Shown here: piece by piece, positions 31,222 to 42,680 of the stretch
Numbering within the stretch: position 1 is the first letter of the stretch
How the letters are laid out: each line of letters starts with the position of its first letter
Position numbers and translations under genes: made by a program
Origin: Petrolisthes cinctipes
Lineage: Eukaryota > Arthropoda > Malacostraca > Decapoda > Porcellanidae
NCBI GenBank assembly: GCA_033782935.1
Contig: JAWQEG010004748.1
Coordinates: forward strand, 1-64,000
DNA length: 64,000 nucleotides
Reading direction: 5' to 3'
The notes under the pieces: model-generated
Databases searched by the model: none
Seen by the model: the letters and a program-made list of their open reading frames with translations, nothing else
Told to the model about the DNA's origin: nothing

Positions 31222-33170
31222 TTCGCAACACAGATGACTGAATTGTACGCATGACCAACAAGAGAGTCAGTCAAACGTCCTTGTAGTCCGTTACGTGTAC
31301 AGTTACAAAAGGTTGAAAAGGACGGACGGTCGGTAGAAGCTAGGACCCCACCACCTCTCACCCAACTGACGGACAACTATTTGTACACTCAAGTTTTACA
31401 GTAAATTCACAACCACGTAGGCTACTGTACCTAGATGTTTATGTCATCTGAGCTGGTAACATTGATTAGGGGAGGAATCAGAGAAGATGGAACATAGTAC
31501 ATTTTTGAGCTTCATCATTATTTTTCAGCAAAATTGTATAAGAAAAATATAATCTGACACCATAAAAACAAACAGTCATGATTTCTGGCATTTGAATCTG
31601 TGTAAACTGAATTAATTGTATGGATCCCACGGGTTTAAATATTAGGTTACAATAATTACCTCTGTTACTTATACATTTGGATCATGACAACCTTTGAAAG
31701 AAAAGAAGTATTGGTATAGTTAATCTTCAATAAATAACAATATATAGTCTACCCATAAAGAGACCAAAAGCTACTGTATAGGCTACTGTAGTTTTTTAGT
31801 GTCGCTTAATTTTTCGGTCATATTATTCCATGGCGTTGCAGCAGAACTATATCACATGAATGTTTATACTCTTACTTGGTTATATGTTGTAGAATCACTT
31901 GCAATAACCCTACAACAATACATGAGATGACACGCCACAATCACATTATAAGTTAGCCAGACATGAAATTAATATCGTATGACAATAATATATAAAGTCA
32001 CACTGTATATGGACATTGCATTACAACACGTCTCTGAATACATACACATGAATGGAATACTGGATCGCTAACAATGATATATACTGTATTCCAACCAAAA
32101 ATAATTAACCGTAACCTTGGGAGTGTCTGTTATGTGTACTAATATTAACGTTATATTCCTATTTGGCAATCCATTCGTAAGGGTAATTATCGTGTTATCA
32201 ACGGTGCACGACATCAGTGGCTTTAATTAAATACACAGTGACTAGATCCTCGATATACATTTACACAAGCTCAGTCACTCATTGAAGACCACCAAATGTT
32301 TTCCCAGTCTTCTGCTATTCATTACCATACAGACCAACAAATGATTTACTGAGCCTGTGTTGTGTAAAAGAATAGTGCAAAATTTAATCATCTTATATCG
32401 AGAGTCTACTCTATGATGTTTGTGTTTTTGCATGTTTTATGGTACTGCAATTCGCTACTATATAATTAATTATGCATTGTACAAACTGCATGCATGAGCA
32501 CTTTAATTATTGTATAATATTCTAGGGTGATAGGAAACAACTAAAGAAAAATATTTAGGGACAGAAATGGCACCTAAGTTACAAATACTATGAACACCTG
32601 TGAAAACATCGTGTATGGAGAAGCAGTGAATATTTATATATAGTCCGTCTATCATCTGATTGGTGGAGGGAAGTTTCTCCATCCAACCAGCAGCGAGATT
32701 TGAGTACACACCCCCGACACACCCTTTCCATGGATACAGGTGGGTTCATTTTACACCAGAGAGACACGGGCAATTGAGCCTTATTAAAATGCTTCAGCAG
32801 AACAACAACATTGGACCTTACGGCTTACTACGTGACTTGCGCCACACTAACAAATCCATTCAGTTTCAAAATGTTTCAGACACAGACCATGAATCAAAAC
32901 AACTTTATTATCAGAGAGAAGCGTTTGAATGTTATTTCTCTCGAGTTTTGCGTCGTGAATTTAGTTTCTTTTTTGCTCATGACAGAAAACTCGGGTGAAG
33001 AAAGTGCTTAGTATGATAATAAAATGGAGTAAGAGAACAAGGATTGTGAATTATTGAACGTTGTTTTCGCCTGGTAACAGACTGCTGGTAGTGAGTGGTA
33101 GGTAGGTGCCTGAGGGGGGATAGCTGTGCCGGCGCTACACTGTACAACCCTCTCACGGTCACCAGTCACC
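31222..33170. other. Gene-free stretch upstream of aldolase copy 1
   Basis: AT-rich sequence. Only a Tigger-type MITE (32235-32413) stands out. ORFs at 32503-33011 of up to 112 residues have no recognisable motif and overlap on both strands, so they are not annotated. Confidence 0.5.
32235..32413. mobile_element. Tigger/pogo-like MITE (family T, copy 2)
   Basis: CAGTGACTAGATCCTCGATA start and CATCTTATATCGAGAG near the end; the interior (ACCAAATGTTTTCCCAG, ATGATTTACTGAGCCTGTG) matches the copy at 46318. Confidence 0.65.
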
Positions 33171-33177
33171 ACCACAG

Positions 33178-33293
33178 AGTATATACACTGTGATCACCAC
33201 CACCACCACTACTACTACCTACTCCGGCCCTTTCACTGACTCACTCACTCAGCCCCCAACAACACTCCGGGAAACACCTACCACCCAAGACTG
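33178..33293 (+). promoter_or_regulatory. Candidate promoter and non-coding first exon of aldolase copy 1
   Basis: GAGTATATACACTG gives a TATA box at about 33179-33186. A start about 30 bp downstream, followed by ACTCACTCAGCCCCCAACAA and a donor GTCAGT at 33294, would make a short non-coding exon spliced to the acceptor at 33817+4000, that is 37816-37817. Position and motif fit; transcript evidence is lacking. Confidence 0.4.
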
Positions 33294-35325
33294 GTCAGTG
33301 TTCCTTTGCTCTTTTCTCTTTACTTTTTCTTGGTTAGTACAAGTTTTTCACAAATATTAATACATGAAGTAATCGCAAGGGACCGTGTTCGTTTGTACAG
33401 TACGTGTTACTTTAAATGTCACTAGTATCAAAACCACTGCGTAGCGAGAGTTATGAAACCTATACAAAGACATACCGGTGACATTCACGCAAGGTGACAA
33501 CAATTGTTAGAGGTTTATGAAGACTATATCAAAGTTGGATAATCATAAGTTCTCATTCTTTAACAGATTATATATATCTGGAACTGTCCATCCGACTACG
33601 TTAACTCGGAAAATGTAAATAAGTTCAGCATATATTTAGATCGATAATGGAAAAACAAATAACTACAAAAGTTTCTATGTACGGAAATCGTCGATGACAT
33701 TTACCAACTCGCAACTATAAATACCTACAGACATGGACCAAAACAAGTGTTTCTTCTGGTATTGTTAACTTTCGTTTCCTACGGTTTAAAGTTTATTAGC
33801 CTACTGTATCCCACCTCCTCTATTTACTTTGTTTATGTTCTAAGCTAAGTGGTCAGTATTTCCTAACTCGGTAGAATACATTTGTCGATAGTAGAGAAGC
33901 GAATTAGTGTTAAAGTGTGGATACTTAATTTCTACACCACACGTCGTTCACATTCTCTCCTCCACCCCTAAACCAACCCGACTCGACCGGCTTGTGGACC
34001 CACCTTGTACACTTGTTGCCTCCACGTCATCAGCCAGTCACTATGGGCGTCGAAACTAAAGTATATTGTCGCAAACCGTAGTATTGTGAACGTGGTTACA
34101 ATATTTTTATACTCTGTGGCCTAAACAATACTTCTGAAGCATGCTACTAAACAATGCTACTAAAGGTTACACAGATAATACACAATATATTAGGCTATTA
34201 ATTAATAAAGCGAGCAGTATATTACGGTAACACAATAATATACTTAGAAGTTTTAGAAGGCATAATCAGTCCTATGGTAACGATCTCAAAATAACCTGTT
34301 AAATTTTCTCGGTTACGTGTGTAGGCTAGAGTACAAAAGCAAAAGGTCGCAAGTCTTGACCTTTTATAGTGAAGGGTTGGTAACGGTAGTGAACGAAAAC
34401 ACATCATACCGTACAGTAACTTTTAGGTAACGCTTGGAGTTCCGTGAAAGTGAACACATAAACATACTTCACTGTTATTTATTATAGATTTCTCAACATA
34501 TGTACGTTTATACAATGGACAGGGTCTAACCCACAGACCTCTCGGTAATACTTACAATAATAAGCTTTTCAATCAATGTAGGATATATGGTTGTAGGAAG
34601 TGTAAAATAATAAGTCTATGTAAAGTTTCCCAAGACTAGACAAATGGAATCCATAAACCCATTATACAGACAGTAAAGTGAAAGTAGGCCACAGATCTCA
34701 CTCACACTAGTCTGCTGTATGTGCAAAAACTAGATATTTTTTATTTATACTGTACATATTTTTTCTGCTGAGGTTAGTAAGTTGTAGATGTGGCACTGCG
34801 CAGTAGCCTACTATCTGTATGGTAAGAGACATTTGTGAGACTAATTATGATCGGTGCTTATGATAGAAGCTGTGATTCTTCTCCGATGCAAACATGAAAG
34901 ATTGAAGTTGATGTTAAAACTGTTCTTTTATCTTCTTTGCTTTTATATATGTCATGGATTGTCAGCGAGATTTTATACAGTTACTGCATAGGTAAAACAT
35001 CTTCGATCGACTTGACCATTAGCTGAAAAAAAACGAGTCTGGACAAGTTTTAAATCGTATAAATATTTCGAAGGCACAACAAAATAAATGCAAATGAAGG
35101 GAAGATATGTTTAACTAAAATTAGGTGTAAGTAGGTCGACTTGATCACATGAGAAGGTCGTGTTAGCTGAGAGATTATCTACCCCGCAGGAGAGATAACA
35201 TTGATAAGGAGTGTGGGGAAAAGATAATACGCACACTATAATAAAGGCTGTGTAATTACCGCACCTATAGTGTATACCGTCATTACAGAAGAATAGATTT
35301 GGTAAATAGAAAGATATTAGGAAGA

Positions 35326-35503
35326 TTAAGAAGGTCCATGTAGTACTGTTGGTAAAACTGGAGCAACCGATTCCTCAAAACTATTCCAAGTAACAACAGC
35401 CACCATTATTTTTGTTAAACTGGTCCTATATCCTAGCATACACTGTAGGAATCAAGGCACTCCAATGTCCATACGTACCAACACTATACTATCCCCTGCT
35501 TAA
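35326..35503. mobile_element. TTAA MITE family A
   Basis: TTAAGAAGGTCC, GGAGCAACCGATTCCTC, CTATTCCAAGTAACAAC, GAATCAAGGCACTCCAATG, end CCCCTGCTTAAA. Lies in putative intron 1 of aldolase copy 1. Confidence 0.7.
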
Positions 35504-35664
35504 ATGGTAATATAATCTTTGAGTGTGGTAGTTGGTGACCCCTGGCTACCCTGAAGGTCACCCCTGTCACTACACCCCAAAGCAGAGACTGGTTCCCCTT
35601 GGAGATAACTTTGACTGAAACCTTCACGACATTGAGGACGTTAATTAATACTAAGAGTCGTATG

Positions 35665-35777
35665 CAAGAACATCCGTGGTGTTGACAATGGTGTGGTACT
35701 GATACGACGGCCCTATTGTGTTTCTATAGAGCCATCGTACCGGTACCACGCCATCGTATGCACCACGAATGTTCTTG
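35665..35777. repeat. Imperfect hairpin, ~50-bp arms
   Basis: CAAGAACATCCGTGGTG, GGTGTGGTACTGATACGACG on the left; GCCATCGTACCGGTACCACG, CACCACGAATGTTCTTG on the right. Related to the hairpin at 21003. Confidence 0.75.
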
Positions 35778-36544
35778 AATATGGCCCTACAACACACCTA
35801 CATTTCAAAGGATACGTTCACCACAGAGAATACTTTTTACCAACTATTAAAAACTTAAGCAATTTTATGAAGTACCCTACCGTATATATTATTATATTAA
35901 GAGAAGACTTTTAACAACTGGTAAGATAAGACCTCTTGAACATCTTCCTCAATTGACTCGCATGTGACGTTATAATTATTTATATTTTGTAGTTGTATTC
36001 AAGTTTATGCCCACATTGAAATGAAGGTACAGCTTGTATTGTAAGTAAAATGTTGTATGTAAAATATCAGTGGTCTCCCATCAAGCTAACACACACACAC
36101 ATAACTTTGGTACACTGTACGTATATTAATTTTGTGAGTGGTCTGCCTCGACACTCACAGACACCACACAGCACACACGTTACTCCTCCACATACACAAT
36201 ACACACTGGCCGGGATCCACAGACCACAATTATAGAATTTAAAGTACTCACGCAGGTGTAAACCAAAGATACTCCTCCGTCTGACACCGGTATACTGGAT
36301 AATCTACAGATTTGTCATTTGTGCCTCATTGATGACGTTACAGACACAAATGAAGGTGTAAAGTAGAGGTTATATAAATCCTTACACCCGGATTTAATTT
36401 CTTTGGATTAGAACTTCGAGTATTAATAACGGAATAACAAGTCGATCTTAATTTGGTTATATGTAAACATAAACGTATATGTTGTAAGTTTTTAATTCAT
36501 TTATTCTCAATATTTAGGCGGGAAAAGAGGGATAGTTTCAGTTG

Positions 36545-36715
36545 GACATTCACCACCACAACCATAAATATCAATTGTATGTTCTACATTATACATGTAT
36601 ATTAGTACAATAAAAAGACAAAAGGTGGTAATATTAAACTACTTGCTATACAATATATGTCCTACATTATACATATATGATGGTACAATAAAAAGAGAAA
36701 AGGTGGTATTATTAA
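36545..36715. repeat. Two-copy tandem duplication
   Basis: CTACATTATACATGTATATT, TACAATAAAAAGACAAAAGG recurs about 75 bp later with small changes. Confidence 0.75.
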
Positions 36716-37212
36716 TTAATAACAAAAAATTCAACGTAATATTTTATGTAGTAATTAAAGCTTTTTCATTCCATCACTAATATTGTAAGTTGTAATCAAA
36801 GGAAAATCATATAATTATAGTGTGACGTCATCAAATACTTACACGTGGAATTATGGATTAGATTTTGAAACATTAAGTAAGTCGGATGGAGGAATTATAA
36901 TAATTTGTAACTTGTAATGTAGTTATATAAGTATTTACCTGATCCGAGGCATAAAACACGAATCTCTACCAGTGCCTGTATTCACAAAAGCAAAGTTAGT
37001 TCACTCTAAAGCTGCAAAATTCACTCTTATTAAGCTAAAAATGTGTTCGTTCATTCATGGCAAGGACTATTATAGAACCCAAACACTGCTTCAAAATCAT
37101 AATGATATATAAGCTCATACTAATAGAATAGCAAAACCATGCATTCACTGCTTCGAAATGAACCTGAAACAATATGGTGAGCCTCGAATCCCACTCCCGA
37201 ACCACTTCACTT

Positions 37213-37381
37213 TTTATTAGAGATTCACATGGTAAATTGGAGGGCTACAGCTGATTCCTCCAAACTATGCCAGGAAACAGAATCTGATGACCCCAGTGTT
37301 ACTAATGGGGGATCTGTTTCGTGGCATAATTTGGAGGAATCACTAGGCCATCATTTTACCAACAACAGATTCCTCCCTTAA
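37213..37381. mobile_element. TTAA MITE family C (copy 6) within a family H remnant
   Basis: AAATTGGAGGGCTACAGC, TATGCCAGGAAACAG, CTGTTTCGTGGCATAATTTG, TTCCTCCCTTAA. Family H fragments lie on both sides (AATCTCTACCAGTGCC near 36962; CCTCAGTGTACAG near 37401). Confidence 0.7.
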
Positions 37382-37469
37382 TTAAGACATAATTATTAAT
37401 CCTCAGTGTACAGTACCAGTCAATGCACACATACAGTACCTAACTAAAATTAACATCTCTTATACTAAG

Positions 37470-37694
37470 GTACAGGTTGGCCACAGGAATTCTAACATAG
37501 GCTATTTGGAAAAAGAGGTAATTATTCTGAAAGTACTGCAATGAATGGTCTACCAAGTGATTCGGTGATTACTAAACAACTAACCTAATAGTGATATTGT
37601 ATTACAGTTACGTAGTCTTACATTTTCTATATGTACTGTATGTTGTAAACCCTTAAAAACAACAGTGCGTGTACGAATTCTTATGGCCAATAGT
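37470..37694. mobile_element. MITE family G (copy 2), just upstream of aldolase copy 1 coding exon 1
   Basis: GGTACAGGTTGGCCACAGGA and GAATTCTTATGGCCAATAGT ends, interior matching 29462-29679. It ends about 125 bp before the acceptor at 37816. Confidence 0.75.
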
Positions 37695-37824
37695 ACAATA
37701 TCTGTCACATGTATTATGAGCCATTTACATACAAGTATTCATAAGCAACTGACAATATTTACAAACTGTCGGTAAACCCGTAGCTATTGACTTCATTAAA
37801 AAAATTTGTGTCCGCAGAGCCATC

Positions 37825-40186
37825 ATGACCACCTACTTCAGCTACCCCAGCGAGGATCTCCAGAAGGAGCTGCGTAAGATCGCTAATGCCATCGTTGTGC
37901 CTGGCAAGGGTATACTGGCCGCCGATGAGTCCACAGGCACCATGGGCAAACGCCTGGCTGACATCGGCGTTGAGAACACGGAAGACAACAGGAGGAAGTA
38001 CCGTCAGCTGCTCTTCACTACGAACAAGGTAAACGCAAGGTCGACTAAGAGGTACAGTAGGTCCTCCATATAAGATTATTATATTTATCACTATCCTTGT
38101 ATCACAGGCTCAGTATAGGTATCACTTTATAGTCTGTATGGTAATGAATAACAAAAGTCTGGGAAAACATTTAGAGGTTTTCGCTGAGTGTAAATAATTC
38201 TGTCCTTGTCCGAGACACAACATGAATCTCTACCAGCCTTTCATCCCACTCACTCCTCCTAAATCTTTTTACTGTACTTTGTAAAGATTCATATTATTAT
38301 GCCTCAGATCAGGACAGAATTATTGACCCCCAGTGTACAGTCTACTAAACATGAAACAATACCCCTTGATAGGTGCCTGACCTTTACTTTCTATAATATT
38401 CTTTGAAACCGATCATCATTGGGTTCTTTCACTAGTTTAATATTATGTATGAACAAACTAAACCAAATGTAATCTAATGTGATAATGTTGCATCAACAGG
38501 AGTTAGGCAATTACATCTCTGGTGTGATCCTCTTCCATGAAACCTTGTATCAAAAATCTGATGATGGCCGCCCTTTCGTTAACCTCATCAAGCAGCTGGG
38601 CATCATTCCTGGTATCAAGGTAAGCAACACCTTAACTCTTTCTTTTTGGAGTTAGAATATTATTAAGCATTCTGCAATATTAACCCAACTTTTAATTTTA
38701 TTATATTGAACGTTCATGAAATTTCCTCTTTGTAGGTTGACAAGGGTGTGGTGCCACTGATGGGCTCTGAGGGTGAGAGCACCACCCAGGGTCTGGATGA
38801 CCTTTCACAGCGCTGTGCTCAGTACAAGAAGGATGGCTGTGACTTTGCCAAGTGGCGCTGTGTGCTCAAGGTTGGCAAGAACACACCAAGCTACCAGTCC
38901 ATGTTGGAGAATGCCAATGTTCTTGCCCGCTATGCTTCCATCTGCCAAATGAATGGAATTGTCCCCATCGTGGAGCCAGAGGTGAGAATGTGTTCACTGC
39001 AAGACAAAAGCATCTACCAAATCTGTCTCATCCTGAGTGCTGGTAGCCAGAAACAAATCCTCACACTTGTAATTTTTATTTCCTGAGGGAATTTGTTTCT
39101 TTTAAGGTTTTGTGATTCATCATTGGGCAGCCATTCTGTTGATGCAGTCCTCTGACCTTGCCTTACCAGACTCTGTAACTGGTTGCTTTGGCTGAGTTGG
39201 AAGTGCTGGCCTCAGCATGCTACTCAGTATTAAAGCTTAGCATGGGCTGTGTACACTGCCAAGAGGGCATTACAAAATTAACATTTAAGTAAATATATTT
39301 GTTGAGCTACATTATTTTTGTCCTACTACAGTACATTGTAGCTCTACAGTATAAATAACTTTGTGATATTAATGTATATTCTTACTGTATTCATCTTACG
39401 TTTGTTGTTTGTATGTCAGGTTCTGATGGATGGTAGCCACGACCTGGAACGAGCCCAAAAGGTCACAGAAACTGTGCTGGCTTTCACTTACAAGGCACTC
39501 AATGACCACCATGTCTTCTTGGAGGGAACTCTGCTCAAACCCAACATGGTTCTTGCAGGCCAAGAGTGCCCCACTAAGTACACACCCCACCAAGCAGCTC
39601 AGGTTAGTTATTCAATAACAATCTTTGGTTTTCAATTTATGGAATATATATGGCAATAAGTCTTGGAACTGTAGAGGAAAATATTAATTCACCATTTCAT
39701 ATGACCCATATATGAACTATCAATAGCACTCAAAAGCACTCAAACTTATTGCATCATACTAAGATTTGTAGGTAAGCTAAGGTACGTACCTAAGGAAACA
39801 TAGATTCAATTTCGTGGTAAGTAATATTATACTGTACTGCATTGCAGGCAACTGTAGTGGCACTTTCACGGACTGTGCCAGCTGCTGTGCCAGGTATCTG
39901 CTTCCTGTCTGGTGGCCAGTCCGAGGAGGAAGCGACCATCCATCTAGATGCCATTAACAAATGTACGGCAGGAAGGAAGCCTTGGTCACTCACCTTTAGC
40001 TACGGTCGTGCCCTGCAGGCTTCAACCCTCAAGGCATGGAAAGGCAAAGATGTGAAAGCCGGTCAGGCTGAACTTCTAAAAAGAGCCAAGGCTAATGGTG
40101 CTGCATCCATGGGGAAGTATGTGGCAGGTAGCGTGGCTGGAACTGCCGGAGATGCTGGACTTTTCGTCAAGAACCATCAATACTAG
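37825..40186 (+). CDS. Fructose-bisphosphate aldolase, class I (copy 1)
   Basis: Cleaves fructose 1,6-bisphosphate to DHAP and glyceraldehyde 3-phosphate in cytosolic glycolysis. Coding exons 37825-38028, 38500-38619, 38736-38981, 39420-39602 and 39848-40186 all start in phase 0 and give 363 residues, the normal length. The Schiff-base lysine is Lys230 in [11 protein letters not shown]; Lys108, Lys147 (FAKWR), Glu188 and the C-terminal Tyr363 are also present. LSGGQSEEE and [10 protein letters not shown] match the phosphate-binding region. The start follows acceptor CAG and AGCCATC. The C-terminal 25 residues ([18 protein letters not shown]) differ from copy 2, and VLMDG replaces the usual ILPDG. 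The last exon is undivided, whereas copy 2 has an intron there. It looks functional. Confidence 0.97.
38183..38338. mobile_element. Fold-back MITE family H (copy 2), in aldolase copy 1 intron
   Basis: AAATAATTCTGTCCTTG at the left and CAGGACAGAATTATTGACCC at the right. Just before it, 38136-38180, a fragment of the family T MITE lies inverted (TGGTAATGAATAACA, GGGAAAACATTT). Confidence 0.7.
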
Positions 40187-42680
40187 TCCAGTCTCATTAC
40201 ATACTTGCTCAACAACAGTATGAAGAGCACTTTCCACATCCATTGATCTAAAGTTTGTTGGCAGTCTATTCCAACAAACCCTATCATATTCTCTAATTTC
40301 ATCCCTTCAATGAGTTCAATGTCTGCAAAGGTTTTGTGAGCATTTGTGTGGCCTTGTCTTTCCATGCTTTAGTCTCGTATAAAAAAAATAGTAGTACTGT
40401 ACACTTGCAGACAATAATATTTCCTTGCATGCACACTTCTATTTGAAGTGTGGTTATGTTGAAGAAGTATTGGGCAATAGAACGTAAATGTTGGGCAATA
40501 ATTATTTTTTGCTTTAGTTGAGATAATTATGGTTATGGCTATATTATGTTTCTTATTTGTTGTCCTTGATTGTACAGTGATAACACACAAAAATAAGTAA
40601 ATTGCACTAAAGAGTATGTGATAATGTGGCAGAGAATTTTGGCTCAAATAATGGGTGGTAGAGTTTACAGCTGAGGAAATCTGCCCACATGCACATACTT
40701 AATATAATGAAGTCTTCCTTACCAAAGTATGCACGAGTTAAACAGAACAAATAATACAGATTATATCAGTAAATGTACGGTAATAGTGGTTATGTGTTAT
40801 GTTGTAAATTTTTTATCAAGTTCAGATTATAAGAGGTTAATTTTTTATAAAGTTCAGATAAAAGGTTGTTAATTTTTTATCAAGTTCAGTTTGTAAAAGG
40901 TTGTTAATTTTTTATCAAATCCAGATTGTAAGAGGTTACTTTTATAATGGAGTTGTAACTTTTAACCCTTTGGCAAGCAAAGTTTAGCATCTTTAACAAC
41001 AGTAAAGTACTGTACTGTATTAAATATTAACAAAGTTGCCCATGGGTTAAACAGTTATAGCTATTTTGAAAGTTGATTTATTTCAATACAAATATGAAGG
41101 CAGTGTTGTAGTTTTAATCTCCATAATGCATAATAGTGCATAGTTTAGAATGGTAAACGTATTATTTTTCAATACCATTCTTGGTCGAACTGCAACATAC
41201 TCGGTACCTGTACAGTATTGCAAAAAAATGTTTTTATAATCATGCTCAACTAGCAATAACAGTGTGCATACAAAGGTAAGAGGATTGCTGCCTGTATTCA
41301 ACTTTTTCCTGAATACAGACTTTTGGACTTCTCTTGCCTCTGTAAATTTTGGGGAGATTGAGGCCAGTGATATTGGAGCTCTTTACTCTACAGTACATGA
41401 GACAACGCTAGATAGACCAAAGTTTGTCGTCTACAGTACATTCAGTACTAGTTTTCATTTCAGTAATAGGCATATAAAAAAAAATTCTGGCTAGTATCAC
41501 CAAATATACTTCTAAGTAGATTTACATTTTGAAAGGAAGGGATATCAACTCTCCAAGAAACATATATATCATTTATTTCCTTCTGTCATCCCATACATTC
41601 CTAAACCTTATCATAACGTTTATCCTGTCAATAACAAAGACAAAAAATTCACACACCACACACATAGAAGTTCTAGGTATTTAATGATGTATGTTGAAAG
41701 CTAATAATATGCAAGGAGGCATGATGAGTATTTTCATTGTTCTCAAGTTTTCTCAAGGTAGCCACTGCTCATTAATATAACTAAACAGAAGTGTAAATGT
41801 TTAGTTAGTCAGCTGATATTCAAGTGTCGGGTTATGATCGATAAAGTCAGAGAGTGAATATAACAACTTATGCAATAGTTTGGTTGAAATATTATTGAAT
41901 ACTAAAAAGTTCCAAGTGAATGGTGGTCTCAATGAAAAATGTGATCAACAATAACTTACACTCTCCAGACCAATATACAAATATACACGAACCTCACCTC
42001 ATTTTTCACAATCTTGCTTCTTGTGCACTGTTTCTACAACAGCAAGAAACAGTTGACTAAGTCTGTCATATAGCTGTTTCTATAAATCTGCCATAAGCAA
42101 GCAGTGTTTACAGTGGATATTATATCAATTGATGATGGTAAATTATCACTGATGTTAGTTTTCTCAACTGTATCTATGCACGAAGACTGTTAGACCGTAA
42201 GAATATTTAGCTCCTTTTCAGATTACCTTGAGTGATCTTGTTTCAGTAGCAGTCTGGAGGAATTTTTTGTCTTACGATCTACAAGCCTTTCATCAACTGA
42301 CACAAAGAAGCTAACACATGTGAGACAACAGACGCTGGATGCATATAATATATTATGAGATACTATGGAATAGAGAAAACTGGATATTTTACAATGTTTC
42401 CTCAGTGCACACTTCTCCCATCCATAACTTATGAATCCTCAGATGACTTGTGTTATTATGAAGATGGGCAACTGTGCTCACAGGATTTTGTATACTGTAC
42501 TTGTCTCATGATACTAGATACACTGATATACTGTACTGTATATTATATTATGACTCTAAATATTTGATAACCTTTGGTCACAATATATACTGAATGTCAT
42601 ACCAGGGTCACACAACCTAAGTAAGTTTATATTGCAGTACTGGAGTGAAATCATGGTTCGTCCTGGTGAGAGCCTGTTGT
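40187..42680. other. Intergenic space between the two convergent aldolase genes
   Basis: Will hold both 3' untranslated regions. No clear AATAAA signal was found close to either stop. A ~37-bp repeat, AATTTTTTATCAAGTTCAG, occurs four times at 40795-40940. The ORFs here are short and motif-free. Confidence 0.6.

Noticed and set aside
32660..32998. 112-residue ORF upstream of aldolase copy 1
   Set aside because: No recognisable domain, overlapped by ORFs on both strands, and no splice or promoter context.
40369..40647. 92-residue minus-strand ORF after aldolase copy 1
   Set aside because: Lies in the likely 3' UTR, with no motif or gene context.
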